Positions 37,988 through 51,805 are shown, numbered from the stretch's first letter. The stretch: DNA of 64,000 bases from Gracilibacillus ureilyticus (GCF_900111195.1 NZ_FOGL01000012.1:60987-124986), one strand, 5' to 3'. Program-made: numbers and translations. The notes: generated by a model not told the origin, from the sequence alone.

Positions 37988-38983
37988 ATGAGAATTTTAG
38001 TACTAGGGGGCGCAGGTTATATTGGGTCACATGCTGTATACCAGCTGCAAGACCAGGGGCATGAAGTGATAGTTATTGATAACTTGGAAACAGGCCACGC
38101 TGAAGCGATTCATCCGGAAGCTGCTTTCTATCAAGGTGATATTCGGGATATCGAATTTTTGCGGGAAGTATTTTCACACGAGCAAATTGATGGAGTACTC
38201 CACTTCTCTGCTAATTCTTTAGTTGGAGAGTCAATGGAAAACCCGCTGAAATATTTTGATAACAATGTTTATGGTACCCAGGTTCTATTAAAAGCGATGA
38301 CAGAATTCCATATCAAACATATTGTTTTCTCATCAACTGCCGCAACATATGGCGAACCGGATCAAGTACCGATTACAGAAACAATGCCGACACTGCCTAC
38401 AAATGCTTATGGTGAAACAAAACTGACAATGGAAAAAATGATGCGCTGGTGTGAAGCCGCACATGGTATCCGCTTTGTGTCACTTCGTTATTTTAATGTC
38501 GCCGGTGCCAGAAGTACTGGTGAAATTGGTGAAGACCATCGTCCGGAAACACACTTGATCCCGATTGTTCTGCAAGTTGCACTTGATCAGAGAGAACATA
38601 TTTCTATATTCGGGGATGATTATCACACTCCTGATGGAACGTGTATCAGGGATTATATCCATGTGGAGGACCTAATTGATGCACATATTCTGGCACTTAA
38701 CTATTTAATAGACGGTGGGGAGAGTAATATATTCAATCTTGGCAGCAGCCAGGGGTTCTCTGTTAAGGAAATAATTGATACAGCACGCGAGATTACCGGC
38801 CATGACATCCCGGCAAAAGTTGCACCAAGACGTGCCGGAGATCCTAGTACATTAATTGCATCTTCGGATAAAGCAAAAGACGTGTTAGGCTGGAAACCAT
38901 CCAGAACTGATATTAAGAGGATCATTTCAGATGCATGGAACTGGCATAAGAAAATGCCACACGGTTACAGTGAGGAGGCATAA
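37988..38983 (+). CDS. galE: UDP-glucose 4-epimerase
   Basis: Interconverts UDP-galactose and UDP-glucose, regenerating UDP-glucose for GalT. 331 aa, short-chain dehydrogenase fold. GGAGYIGSHA NAD site, catalytic Ser in FSSTAATYG, Tyr-Lys as YGETK (near residue 146), and RYFNVAGA. The in-frame start at 37970 is inside galK; GGGGAGG before the ATG at 37988 fits better. Confidence 0.97.
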   Translation: MRILVLGGAGYIGSHAVYQLQDQGHEVIVIDNLETGHAEAIHPEAAFYQGDIRDIEFLREVFSHEQIDGVLHFSANSLVGESMENPLKYFDNNVYGTQVLLKAMTEFHIKHIVFSSTAATYGEPDQVPITETMPTLPTNAYGETKLTMEKMMRWCEAAHGIRFVSLRYFNVAGARSTGEIGEDHRPETHLIPIVLQVALDQREHISIFGDDYHTPDGTCIRDYIHVEDLIDAHILALNYLIDGGESNIFNLGSSQGFSVKEIIDTAREITGHDIPAKVAPRRAGDPSTLIASSDKAKDVLGWKPSRTDIKRIISDAWNWHKKMPHGYSEEA

Positions 38984-38986
38984 TTC

Positions 38987-40474
38987 ATGACAGATATCTC
39001 TCAACTGGTAGAGTCCCTTGTAGCCAAAGCACTTGAGAAAGAACTGATTCAACCTAGTGACGCCATTTATACCAGGAATCAATTACTCGGAATACTGGAA
39101 ATTAACGGCTTCGAAGAAAATGTCTCTCCAAATTTCGATAGAGATATTCCTGATTTGCTGGACGCATTGACAGATGATGCAGTTCACAGAAAAATTATTG
39201 ATAATTTATTAGATGAAAGAGAGAAGCTCCAGGCGCTTTTGATGAATGTTTTCTTATCAAAACCGTCTGAAGTTAATCACTTATTCTATCAAAAGTATAA
39301 ACAGGCACCCGAAAAAGCAACAGACTATTTTTATCAGTTAAGTAAAGACAGCAACTATATTCAAACGAAAAGAATCGAGAAAAACATTCAATTTAAGACA
39401 GAATCTGAATATGGGGAACTGGATATCACTATTAATCTATCTAAACCCGAAAAAGATCCTGAACAAATAAGACGCGAACGTGAACTAAAACAGGACTTCT
39501 CCTATCCAAAGTGCCTTCTTTGTGCGGAGAATGAGGGGTATGCAGGAAGGATTGGCCATCCTGCACGCTCCAATCACCGAATCATTGAAGTACCGTTGGA
39601 AGGAGAAAAGTGGTTCCTGCAATATTCTCCATATGTTTATTATAATGAACATAGTATTGTTTTTGCGAGAGAACACCGGCCAATGAAAATAAACCGTGAT
39701 TCCTTCTCAAGGTTAACTGCATTTGTAGAAAAGTTTCCACATTATTTTATCGGTTCAAATGCAGACTTACCTATTGTTGGGGGAAGTATCCTTTCACATG
39801 ATCACTATCAGGGAGGGAATTATACGTTCGCCATGACGAAAGCGGATGATGAATTCACCTTTAATTTAGAGTCATTTTCCGATGTGGATGCTGCTGTAAT
39901 TAAATGGCCTATGTCTGTTATTCGTTTACGCCACCGTGATCGCCAAAGATTAATCGAGGCCGCTGATCATATTTTAAAAAATTGGCGTGAATACAGTGAT
40001 GAAGATGCTGATATTTACGCATTTACAGGGAACACCCCGCATAACACTATTACACCGATTGTCCGTAAAAGGGATCAGCAATTTGAAATCGACTTAGTAT
40101 TGCGTAATAACAGGCAAACAGATGAACATCCGATGGGATTGTTCCACCCTCATGAAGATGTTCATCACATTAAAAAAGAAAATATTGGATTGATTGAAGT
40201 AATGGGTCTCGCTGTTCTTCCTCCACGCCTGAAAGATGAAATGGATGATATTAAGAAACATTTACTTGATGAAACTGTTAACATTGCAGAATACCACTAT
40301 AATTGGGTACAATCTATAAAGGAGAGGTATTCCAATATAACGGATGAAAATGTCCAACATATTATAGAAAAAGAACTAGGGCTCAAGTTTGCTAGAGTAT
40401 TAGAGGATGCTGGCGTTTTTAAAACATCTGCAGAAGGAAGACAGGCATTTAAGCGTTTCCTCAAACAATTATAA
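38987..40474 (+). CDS. galT: galactose-1-phosphate uridylyltransferase, class II
   Basis: Swaps UMP between UDP-glucose and galactose 1-phosphate. 495 aa, about 150 longer than the enteric class I enzyme and typical of the Firmicutes GalT family. Landmarks: YPKCLLCAENEGYAGR with the Cys pair, VYYNEHSIVF, and the active-site histidines in ILSHDHYQGGNY. Near the end, NIAEYHYNWVQSI. GAGGAGG lies in the galE tail; galE stop to ATG is 3 bases. Confidence 0.95.
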   Translation: MTDISQLVESLVAKALEKELIQPSDAIYTRNQLLGILEINGFEENVSPNFDRDIPDLLDALTDDAVHRKIIDNLLDEREKLQALLMNVFLSKPSEVNHLFYQKYKQAPEKATDYFYQLSKDSNYIQTKRIEKNIQFKTESEYGELDITINLSKPEKDPEQIRRERELKQDFSYPKCLLCAENEGYAGRIGHPARSNHRIIEVPLEGEKWFLQYSPYVYYNEHSIVFAREHRPMKINRDSFSRLTAFVEKFPHYFIGSNADLPIVGGSILSHDHYQGGNYTFAMTKADDEFTFNLESFSDVDAAVIKWPMSVIRLRHRDRQRLIEAADHILKNWREYSDEDADIYAFTGNTPHNTITPIVRKRDQQFEIDLVLRNNRQTDEHPMGLFHPHEDVHHIKKENIGLIEVMGLAVLPPRLKDEMDDIKKHLLDETVNIAEYHYNWVQSIKERYSNITDENVQHIIEKELGLKFARVLEDAGVFKTSAEGRQAFKRFLKQL

Positions 40475-40507
40475 ACTTAGCCGGCAGTTGATCAGGAGGA
40501 ATGACAA

Positions 40508-41554
40508 ATGGAAATGAAAACAGAAGTAATTACAGTAAATGACCAAAAGTGGAAAGAGTATACACTTGTGAACAACAATGGAATGGCAGTGTCTATTCTT
40601 GATTTTGGCGGGATTATTACAAAAATTCTCACACCAGATCGTGATGGCAAGTTAGAGAATGTTGTCATTGGTTTCGATAACTATAAGGATTATCTCGATA
40701 ATCCCGGGTACTTCGGGGCATTAATCGGCCGGGTAGCGGGACGAGTGGAAAACGGTCAATTCGAAATTAACGGCAAAACTTATCAGCTCCCTAAAAATGA
40801 AGGAGAAAACCACCTGCATGGCGGAGAACCGGGTTTCCATAAATCTATCTGGTCAGTCGTACCATTTGAAAATACCGAAGAAATCGGATTAACGTTAACA
40901 TTAAACAGCCCTGATGGAGAAAACGGCTATCCTGGTAATCTTCGTATGACAGTTACTTACACTTTAACAAATGATAATGCACTGTCCATTACCTACGAAG
41001 GTGTGGCAGATCAGAAAACTGTTTTAACATCAACGAACCATTCTTACTTTAACTTAAGTGGAAATCTGGAATCAGACATTCAAGAGCATGAGATTACCCT
41101 TGACAGCAGTAAATTTGTAGAATTAGATGAGCAATTAATTCCAACTGGTGACATTGTAAATGTTGATAACACAGCATTTGATTTCCGCCAGGGAAGACAA
41201 ATGAAAGATGGTGTTTCTTCATCATATAAGCAAAATCTAGTAGCAAATCACGGTTATGATCATTATTTCTTATTTGATCATTCCAAGGATGTGAGCGCGG
41301 TCGTTCGCGACAAAGAAAGTGGACGTGAATTAAAAGTTATTACAGACCAGCCTGGTGTGGTGATGTATACTTCTAATAATCTGCCGGAAGGATTGAAATT
41401 GCGCGAACGTGAATCTGCGCAGTACTTAGGTTTATGCTTAGAAACACAAGCATCTCCTGCCTCTATTCACCATGATGGTTTCCCATCGGTCTGGTTAGAA
41501 AAGGATGAGAAATACTTCGCTAAGACTACTTTTGTATTTGGTGTATCTGAATAA
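40508..41554 (+). CDS. galM: aldose 1-epimerase (galactose mutarotase)
   Basis: Interconverts beta- and alpha-galactose so beta-galactosidase products can enter GalK. 348 aa. NHLHGGEPGFHKSIWSV and TSTNHSYFNLSG carry the two catalytic His; the C-terminal catalytic Glu is in LGLCLETQASPAS. ATG 40508 has GGAGG eight bases upstream. Last gene of galKETM; a strong terminator follows. Confidence 0.96.
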   Translation: MEMKTEVITVNDQKWKEYTLVNNNGMAVSILDFGGIITKILTPDRDGKLENVVIGFDNYKDYLDNPGYFGALIGRVAGRVENGQFEINGKTYQLPKNEGENHLHGGEPGFHKSIWSVVPFENTEEIGLTLTLNSPDGENGYPGNLRMTVTYTLTNDNALSITYEGVADQKTVLTSTNHSYFNLSGNLESDIQEHEITLDSSKFVELDEQLIPTGDIVNVDNTAFDFRQGRQMKDGVSSSYKQNLVANHGYDHYFLFDHSKDVSAVVRDKESGRELKVITDQPGVVMYTSNNLPEGLKLRERESAQYLGLCLETQASPASIHHDGFPSVWLEKDEKYFAKTTFVFGVSE

Positions 41555-41617
41555 GGATAGCTTGTTAATGTGAGGATTATCATTTTAATCGTTCACTACT
41601 CAAGTTAAGAATTTAAG

Positions 41618-41648
41618 AAACCACCCTGATTCTATATCAGGGTGGTTT
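41618..41648. terminator. bidirectional terminator after galM
   Basis: AAACCACCCTGAT / ATCAGGGTGGTTT, 13-bp perfect stem with 5-nt loop between convergent galM and the STAS gene. Confidence 0.88.
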
Positions 41649-41673
41649 ACATTTGCAAAAAGGAGGGTAATAG

Positions 41674-42519
41674 TTAAATATTATTCTCTGGTCTGTCTTT
41701 TAATAAATATTTGTCTAAAGCTTTTTGCAGGGTTCCCAGTTTTTCTGTCTCTACACCAAATTGTATTCCAGATTCTGTAATTTCTTTAACAACTTCTTTC
41801 CGTAATCCCGTAAGGACTGTCGAACATCCCATCATCGAAATCCCATTAATGATATTTAACAGTTCGAGAATAACTTCTTTTTCTAAAGTTAAAATACCTG
41901 ATAAGTCAATTATTAATGTTTGAATTCTTACATCTGATACCTCTGTTAGAACTTTCTCTTTTACAAAAGAAATGCGACTATTGTCAATCGAGCCGATTAG
42001 CGGGAGGATACTAATACTGTCATCGATAGGGATAATCGGTACCGAAAGATTTTCAACTAACTTTTTCTGCTCCTGTATTAAAGCATCTTTATATGTAGAG
42101 TAATTTATGAAAAATGTATTTAAAAACATATCTACTCTATTATTGTAATCTGTTTCTAAAGTGAATATTTCGTCAATATTTAATTTTCCGGATAGATCCT
42201 GATATTTCTTTATATAGATCCATAGTGCTCTACGAATAGCCTGAATCCATTCTAGCTTAAAAGTTAACTCTATTGACTGGGACGCCCATGCTATCCCTTC
42301 TTTTTTTGCAAAGCGCTTCAGATCATCTACTTCCCCATTAATTATATAAGCAACTACCTGATGTGCATTATTAACTAAATCTATATTTCCAATTGTTAAA
42401 ATCTCATCGATTTTATCTTTTACATTTACGGCTTCGGTAAGTAAAGTTTCTTCAAAATTATTCTTATTGGCATTAAAAAAATCCTTTAAATGAAATAAAG
42501 AATCGTATGCAATATCCAT
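41674..42519 (-). CDS. RsbR-like STAS-domain protein
   Basis: 281 aa. Residues about 1-150 form an all-helical globin-like region as in RsbR co-antagonists; residues about 160-275 are a STAS domain (SVPIIPIDDSISILPLIGSID, then TLIIDLSGILTLEKEVILELL). RsbR paralogues build stressosomes that gate sigma-B activity. In the two places where RsbR carries RsbT-phosphorylated threonines, this protein seems to have Asn (GSIDNSR) and Lys (ILTLEKEV), so it may not be switched by phosphorylation. That alignment is by eye. No rsbS, rsbT or rsbU is nearby. ATG at 42519 is preceded by GGGGGC. Confidence 0.8.
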   Translation of the reverse strand: MDIAYDSLFHLKDFFNANKNNFEETLLTEAVNVKDKIDEILTIGNIDLVNNAHQVVAYIINGEVDDLKRFAKKEGIAWASQSIELTFKLEWIQAIRRALWIYIKKYQDLSGKLNIDEIFTLETDYNNRVDMFLNTFFINYSTYKDALIQEQKKLVENLSVPIIPIDDSISILPLIGSIDNSRISFVKEKVLTEVSDVRIQTLIIDLSGILTLEKEVILELLNIINGISMMGCSTVLTGLRKEVVKEITESGIQFGVETEKLGTLQKALDKYLLKDRPENNI

Positions 42520-42696
42520 TCATAACGCCCCCTGTATTTATAATTTTCCTAAAAATATAAATAATAATACCCTTTATTGGCAATGCCTAAACTTAATTCT
42601 TTCATTATTGACGTTAAAAAGCAAATGAACTGCAGACTTTAATATATATAAAGGCAAATTCCTTCCTTTTCCATTCTAACTTGAGAATAAATAGGA

Positions 42697-46521
<3,825 letters not shown>

Positions 46522-46525
46522 TCCT

Positions 46526-47479
46526 TTATCTGCTTACATCTTCTTTTTCCGGCTTAATGAACCGTTCAATTTCTTCTTTTTCCGGTAATCCTTCGACATC
46601 ACCATTAACCATTGTCACCATTGCACCGACTGCGTTACCTCTTTTTACCGCTTCTTTCAATTCCAGGCCATCTAATAATCCGGAGATAAAACCAGCTGCA
46701 AATCCATCCCCTGCACCTACTGGATCAACAACATGTTCAACCGGAAAACTTTTCACAAATCCAGAGTCTTCTTTTGTAAAGTAATGAGTTCCTTCTTTTC
46801 CTGCTTTTAAAATCACCATATCAGACCCTGTTTGAAAGAAATCAGCTGCATAGCCATCCGGCTCTTTATCACCAAAAAGAAATGCTGCTTCACTTAACCC
46901 CGGCAATACAATATCTGATTGTGAGGCAATGTGAAGAATAACTTGACATGCCTTTTCCTTATCCTGCCACAGCTTCATTCTTAAGTTGGGATCAAAGATA
47001 ATCTTCACCTTATTCTTTTTCGCCAGACTGATTGCCTCCATCACTGCTTCATAGCAATTGTCACTTAATGCTGGCGTGATTCCGGTAATGTGTAAAAATT
47101 TAGCCTGTGAAATGTATTCCTCGCTAATATCTTCCTTTTCAATCATACTTGCAGCTGACCCTTTACGATAGTATTGCACCCGTACATCTGAGCTATTGCG
47201 CAGTTCTTTAAAATAGATGCCTGTAGGAGCATTATTATCTGTTTTCACATACGAGACATCCACACCTTCACCTCTTATAAATGAAGTCGTCGCCCTGCCA
47301 AATTCGTCATCGCCAACTTTACTGATCCAGCCTGTTTGATATCCGAGTCTTGCCAGACCAATCGCCACATTGGATTCAGCACCGCCAATTTTTCTCGAAA
47401 AAGTTGCAGCATACCTCATCAGTCCATTTGATTGTGGAGTTAACAAGATCATTGACTCCCCTAACGTCACTACATCCAT
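46526..47479 (-). CDS. kdgK: 2-keto-3-deoxy-galactonate/gluconate kinase (PfkB)
   Basis: Ribokinase-family enzyme, 317 aa, phosphorylating KDGal/KDG. GESMILLTPQSNGLMRYA and IGGAESNVAIGLARLGY at the N-terminus; IFDPNLRMKLW; and the anion-hole/catalytic Asp in DPVGAGDGFAAGFISGLL near residue 245. Follows dgoD by 16 bp. Substrate is inferred from the neighbours. Confidence 0.93.
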   Translation of the reverse strand: MDVVTLGESMILLTPQSNGLMRYAATFSRKIGGAESNVAIGLARLGYQTGWISKVGDDEFGRATTSFIRGEGVDVSYVKTDNNAPTGIYFKELRNSSDVRVQYYRKGSAASMIEKEDISEEYISQAKFLHITGITPALSDNCYEAVMEAISLAKKNKVKIIFDPNLRMKLWQDKEKACQVILHIASQSDIVLPGLSEAAFLFGDKEPDGYAADFFQTGSDMVILKAGKEGTHYFTKEDSGFVKSFPVEHVVDPVGAGDGFAAGFISGLLDGLELKEAVKRGNAVGAMVTMVNGDVEGLPEKEEIERFIKPEKEDVSR

Positions 47480-47495
47480 TTACGCTTCCTCCTCT

Positions 47496-48644
47496 CTACC
47501 ATTCAGCAACTGTCCCATCCTTGTGGCGCCATACCGGGTTCTTCCAGTTGTGTCGTTTTTCAGCCATTTCCTTTACTCTCTCTTCATTAATTTCTATTCC
47601 AAGGCCAGGACCTTGCGGAATTTTAACATGACCGTCCTTATAGTCAAATACAGACCTGTCTAACATATAATCTAATAAATCACTGCCCTGGTTGTAGTGA
47701 ATACCAAGACTTTGTTCCTGAATAAATGCATTGTGAGCGGTTGCATCTACCTGTAAACAAGCTGCTAAAGCAATAGGCCCCAATGGACAATGTGGTGCGA
47801 TTGCAACATCATAAGCTTCTGCCATTGACGCAATTTTCTTTACTTCAGTAATCCCACCGGCATGGGATAAATCCGGCTGGATAATATCCACATATCCATC
47901 AGATAATAGCTTTTTAAAATCCCATCTTGAATACATTCTTTCACCAGTTGCAATCGGAATACTCGTATGATTGGCAATTTCTCTAAGTGCTTCATTATTC
48001 TCCGGTAAAACCGGCTCTTCAATAAACATTGGTCGAAACGCTTCCAATTCCTTTGCCAGTATTTTTGCCATCGGCTTATGGACTCTGCCGTGGAAATCAA
48101 TACCGATACCAACATAATCCCCTACCGCTTCACGGATTGCTGCAACACGTTCAACTGTCTGGTCAATTTTTTCATAAGTATCTACATATTGTAATTCTTC
48201 TGTACCATTCATTTTCACTGCCGTAAAACCTGCATCAACAACAGCCTTGGCTGCTTTTCCGACGTCACTTGGTCTGTCTCCGCCAACCCAGGAATAAACA
48301 CGGATTGAATCACGGCATGCACCGCCAAGCAATTGATAAACAGGTGCATCAAAGTACTTTCCTTTAATATCCCACAATGCCTGGTCAATTCCTGCAATTG
48401 CACTCATCAAAATAGGACCTCCGCGGTAAAAACCTGAGCGGTACATTACATTCCAGTGATCCTCAATACGAAGCGGGTCTTTACCGATTAGATAATCAGC
48501 TAATTCAAGTACCGCAGCTTCCACCGTAGCAGCACGACCTTCAACTACCGGCTCCCCCCATCCGACAATCCCTTCATCTGTTTCCACTTTGACAAAACAC
48601 CATCTTGGTTCAACTAAATAGGTTGTTAGTTTTGTAATTTTCAT
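47496..48644 (-). CDS. dgoD: galactonate dehydratase
   Basis: Enolase-superfamily (mandelate racemase group) enzyme making 2-keto-3-deoxygalactonate from D-galactonate. 382 aa and similar to E. coli DgoD over its whole length: [58 protein letters not shown] (Mg Asp and basic His), [29 protein letters not shown], and [15 protein letters not shown], ending [11 protein letters not shown]. Second gene of the operon after iclR (15 bp). Confidence 0.96.
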   Translation of the reverse strand: MKITKLTTYLVEPRWCFVKVETDEGIVGWGEPVVEGRAATVEAAVLELADYLIGKDPLRIEDHWNVMYRSGFYRGGPILMSAIAGIDQALWDIKGKYFDAPVYQLLGGACRDSIRVYSWVGGDRPSDVGKAAKAVVDAGFTAVKMNGTEELQYVDTYEKIDQTVERVAAIREAVGDYVGIGIDFHGRVHKPMAKILAKELEAFRPMFIEEPVLPENNEALREIANHTSIPIATGERMYSRWDFKKLLSDGYVDIIQPDLSHAGGITEVKKIASMAEAYDVAIAPHCPLGPIALAACLQVDATAHNAFIQEQSLGIHYNQGSDLLDYMLDRSVFDYKDGHVKIPQGPGLGIEINEERVKEMAEKRHNWKNPVWRHKDGTVAEW

Positions 48645-48659
48645 TTGTTACACACCTTC

Positions 48660-49421
48660 CTATTTTAGATATCCTAATTTTCTTGAAATCATTTGACTTT
48701 GTGCTAAAATTTCTTTTGCAAGTTCACCATTGACCCTGTCTTTTGTCACACGGTCTGCTGGGCCGGCAATACTGATAGCAGCGACTACATTTCCTTCATG
48801 ATCGAAAACCGGTGCGGCAATACAGCGAATTCCCAGTTCGTGTTCCTGCTCATCAATGGCATAGCCCCTTTCCCGTATCTCTGTTAATTCTTTTCTCAAT
48901 GCATCTTTTTCTGTAATAGTATAATCGGTAAATTTTCGAAGTCCTTTTTCATCAATTAAATGATTTAGTTTCTTATCAGTGAAACCTGAGAGTAACGCTT
49001 TTCCAACTCCTGTACAATGCATAAAGGCCCTTCTTCCAATCTGGGAATACATACGAAGTGTCTGGTCACTTTCCACTTTATCAATGTAAACGACTTCATT
49101 TTTATCTTCGATACAAAGATGGACAACTTCACCCGAAGAGACAGCTAAGCTGTTCAGAGATTCTTTTGCTACTGTTCTTATATCGAGATTATTAAGCAAT
49201 GAGCTTGCAATTACGAGACATTGGATACCTAACTGGTAATGTCCATTTTGCTCATTCTGCTGAACATATCCTTTAGAGACGAGAGTACTAAGCAAACGAT
49301 GGACCGTACTTTTTGCCAGCTCCATCGTCTTAGACAGTGCTGTCACACTTAACCCTTCAGGAGAATCAGCTAATATTTCCAAAATCTTTAATGTTCGTTC
49401 TACTGATTGTACATGAGACAT
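48660..49421 (-). CDS. IclR-family transcriptional regulator of the galactonate/lacZ operon
   Basis: 253 aa. Winged helix-turn-helix at about 5-65 (SVERTLKILEILADSPEGL, AKSTVHRLLSTLVSKGYV); IclR effector domain about 75-250 (IGRRAFMHCTGVGKALL, RGYAIDEQEHELGIRCIAAPV, AISIAGPADRV). The frame starts at 49454, but GAAGGAG seven bases before the third of three ATGs selects 49421. First gene of the operon it probably regulates; a palindrome upstream is a likely autoregulatory operator. Confidence 0.93.
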   Translation of the reverse strand: MSHVQSVERTLKILEILADSPEGLSVTALSKTMELAKSTVHRLLSTLVSKGYVQQNEQNGHYQLGIQCLVIASSLLNNLDIRTVAKESLNSLAVSSGEVVHLCIEDKNEVVYIDKVESDQTLRMYSQIGRRAFMHCTGVGKALLSGFTDKKLNHLIDEKGLRKFTDYTITEKDALRKELTEIRERGYAIDEQEHELGIRCIAAPVFDHEGNVVAAISIAGPADRVTKDRVNGELAKEILAQSQMISRKLGYLK

Positions 49422-49435
49422 CATCATTCTCCTTC

Positions 49436-49452
49436 GTTCCATAATACGGAAC
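49436..49452. promoter_or_regulatory. candidate IclR operator
   Basis: GTTCC-ATAATAC-GGAAC, perfect 5-bp arms, between the promoter and the iclR ribosome binding site. A third GGAAC half-site lies at 49468-49472. Position downstream of the promoter suits repression. Confidence 0.6.
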
Positions 49453-49478
49453 ATGATTCTTCTTTGTGGAACAACTTT

Positions 49479-49508
49479 ATTTTACCGCTCATGACTGATA
49501 CTCGTCAA
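49479..49508 (-). promoter_or_regulatory. promoter of iclR-dgoD-kdgK-kdgA-lacZ
   Basis: On the minus strand TTGACG (49503-49508) and TAAAAT (49479-49484) with 18 bp between. The rest of the space to 49731 holds GGTATTG / CAATACC arms (about 49556-49593) without a T-run and nothing else I can name. Confidence 0.65.
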
Positions 49509-49731
49509 GATTTTTATATAGAACGTAAGTACAATTTTGGCTGATAAACAAAAAGGTATTGCGAGCTCCTCTTAAAGGAAGTCCCTCAATACCGGTAACA
49601 TTTCTAAAAATTCAACCTAATCTATTTAATAAGATAGGTGAAACGGTGCTGGCTAATAACTTAAACTTTTGAACGGTGGCTATTACATACATTGAGCGCT
49701 ATAAAAAATCCACCTCATTCCATCTTGTGTA

Positions 49732-50685
49732 TTATATATATCTATCTATAAAACTCCAAATAGTTTCCCAATATAATTTTGGATTAACTAATACCGCTTC
49801 ACCATGCCCTGCCCCTGGAATAATCAGCTTTTCCTTTTCAGTGTCAGCTGCTGCAAACACTTCCTCTACCATCTTAAATGGAACAAACCGATCGGCATCT
49901 CCATGAATAAATAACATGGGTAACTCACACTTTCTAAGCTTTTCTAACGCAGAAGCTTCACTCAAATCAAAGCCTGCACGTATTTTAGTAACCATGTTTG
50001 CAGCATTAAGTACTGGGAATTTTGGCAACTTAAATAGATCTTTTAATTGGTAAGCAAATATATCCTGAACTGAAGTATAACCACAGTCTTCCACAATGAC
50101 TTTGACATTAGCTGGCAGATTCTCTCCAGAAGCCATCATTACCGTCGCTCCACCCATTGATATACCAAACAATGTGATCGTCGCATTTTGATTTTTTGCT
50201 AAAATCTCATCGATCCATTGCAGAATATCTAAACGGTCGTGCCAGCCCATACCAATATAATCCCCTTCACTTTCTCCGTGTCCACGCAGATCTGGTGCAA
50301 GCACATGATAGCCCTTCTCGTAAAAGCCACGAATCCATCTAGTCATAACCGAAGCCCTCGCTCCATAGCCGTGGACGACAATAGCCCACTTATCCGTCAT
50401 CTGTTCCTGCTCATATATATTCGCATGTAACTTCAGCTGAAGTTTATCTCTGGAAAGAATAGAAATACTTGATGAGGGAACTTGCTTTCTAAATGCATCA
50501 TCATTATAATTTTCCAACTCAGCAACATCTGGCATCACTGCTTCACTTCTCGCTAAGTTGGGATTGTCCTGAATAAATTTCTTTTCCTTACGGGCATTTA
50601 ATGCAAAATTGTAAAAATAGTTACCTAGCCAGAAAAAAGCTGCTGTTATTATTACAATAGCTAATAATATGTACACTACTATCAT
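49732..50685 (-). CDS. membrane-anchored alpha/beta hydrolase
   Basis: 317 aa; N-terminal transmembrane helix (about 3-25), then an alpha/beta-hydrolase domain with oxyanion HGYG (near residue 107), PDLRGHGES, nucleophile elbow GISMGG (Ser near 175), Asp in HGDADRFVP and His in GAGHGEAV. Resembles B. subtilis YqkD-type serine hydrolases; substrate unknown. GGAGGG lies 11 bases before the ATG. Divergent from modA. Confidence 0.9.
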   Translation of the reverse strand: MIVVYILLAIVIITAAFFWLGNYFYNFALNARKEKKFIQDNPNLARSEAVMPDVAELENYNDDAFRKQVPSSSISILSRDKLQLKLHANIYEQEQMTDKWAIVVHGYGARASVMTRWIRGFYEKGYHVLAPDLRGHGESEGDYIGMGWHDRLDILQWIDEILAKNQNATITLFGISMGGATVMMASGENLPANVKVIVEDCGYTSVQDIFAYQLKDLFKLPKFPVLNAANMVTKIRAGFDLSEASALEKLRKCELPMLFIHGDADRFVPFKMVEEVFAAADTEKEKLIIPGAGHGEAVLVNPKLYWETIWSFIDRYI

Positions 50686-51018
50686 ATATTAATCAACCCT
50701 CCACCTCTTAATCATCAGATTCATTAAAAGGATAGATATCCATCCCTTTATAAATTCATTTCAAAATACCTCTGTATTTCTCCACATAATTCCATTTATT
50801 TCTCTGATTATATCTTACTTTCATTAGAAGCATTTTACCAATAGAAAGATTTGCAATGGTGATAGATTGCAGAAAATTATATAGTATAAGAGCTGGCAGA
50901 CAGAGATGAATAAGGAACCAGCATTTGGCCAAGTGACCTTTTTCATCTTCGATCCTTTAATAATCAGTTATAATTAGTTATAATCAGTTATATTTACTTA
51001 TAAAAAAGGGGCATCAAT
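50686..51018. other. 333-bp hydrolase-modA intergenic region
   Basis: AT-rich. Contains the leader of the hydrolase gene on the left and, just before modA, a 10-bp repeat (separate entry). No RNA gene or reading frame that I can support. A short stem AGCTGG/CCAGC (about 50889-50933) is not followed by T's. Confidence 0.5.
50961..51000. repeat. four 10-bp direct repeats before modA
   Basis: TAATCAGTTA, TAATTAGTTA, TAATCAGTTA, TATTTACTTA lie head to tail at 50961-51000, one copy per helical turn, ending five bases before the AAAGGGG of modA. The junctions create TATAAT twice, so the array may double as promoter and operator. Confidence 0.7.
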
Positions 51019-51804
51019 ATGTCGAAAAAAATAGTTATCTTCGTCATTACAGCATTCTTCTTTCTCACTAGCTTAGCAGGGTGCACTCAAAATTCAGTAT
51101 CTCCAGAAGAAAAGGTGGAAATTACTGTGTCCGCTGCTGCAAGCTTACAGGATGCACTAATAGAAATAGCAGCATTATTTGAAGAAAATAACCCTAATAT
51201 AGAATTGAACTTAAATTTCGGTGGTTCCGGTTCCCTTCAGCAGCAAATATCACAAGGGGCTCCTGTCGACATCTTCTTTTCAGCAGCTGAAGATAAATTT
51301 AATAAGTTAATAGATGAAGGGCTGATCGAACAAGAAAACAGTATAAAATTGCTGCAAAATGAACTAGTTCTAATCATTCCTTCCAGTTCTGGTGTCCCTA
51401 TGACTAGTTTTGAAGATCTATCTTCCGCAGATAAAATCTCAATTGGAACACCTGAGTCCGTACCTGCAGGAAAATATGCGAAGGAAACATTAGAAAATCT
51501 GGGAATATGGGATAAACTAGAAAGCAGAATGGTATTTGCAAAGGATGTTCGTCAAGTGCTTACATATGTAGAAACAGGCAATGTGGATGCAGGTATCGTC
51601 TATCAAACAGATGCAATGATTTCAGATAGCGTTAAAATAATTACTGCAGCGGAAGCAAATTTACATACTCCTGTTATTTATCCTGCAGGACTTGTCAAAA
51701 GCAGTTCGAAAAGAGATGAAGCTGAGCTTTTCCTTACCTATCTTCAATCCGAAGAGACGTTGAAGATTTTTGAAAAATACGGTTTTAAAGGATGGAAACA
51801 ATAA
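51019..51804 (+). CDS. modA: molybdate ABC transporter substrate-binding lipoprotein
   Basis: 261 aa. Lipoprotein signal with lipobox SLAGC (Cys23), then VSAAASLQDAL, NFGGSGSLQQQISQGAPVDIFFSA (oxyanion site), and VRQVLTYVETGNVDAGIVYQTDA. Binds molybdate or tungstate outside the membrane. AAAAGGGG precedes the ATG. Ends one base before modB. Corresponds to B. subtilis YvgL. Confidence 0.94.
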   Translation: MSKKIVIFVITAFFFLTSLAGCTQNSVSPEEKVEITVSAAASLQDALIEIAALFEENNPNIELNLNFGGSGSLQQQISQGAPVDIFFSAAEDKFNKLIDEGLIEQENSIKLLQNELVLIIPSSSGVPMTSFEDLSSADKISIGTPESVPAGKYAKETLENLGIWDKLESRMVFAKDVRQVLTYVETGNVDAGIVYQTDAMISDSVKIITAAEANLHTPVIYPAGLVKSSSKRDEAELFLTYLQSEETLKIFEKYGFKGWKQ

Positions 51805-51805
51805 C

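Noticed and set aside
49556-49593. GGTATTG/CAATACC inverted arms as a terminator
   Set aside because: Long loop and no T-run on either strand.
51770-51805. Longer modB N-terminus
   Set aside because: It lies within modA and lacks a ribosome binding site; the ATG at 51806 fits the family.
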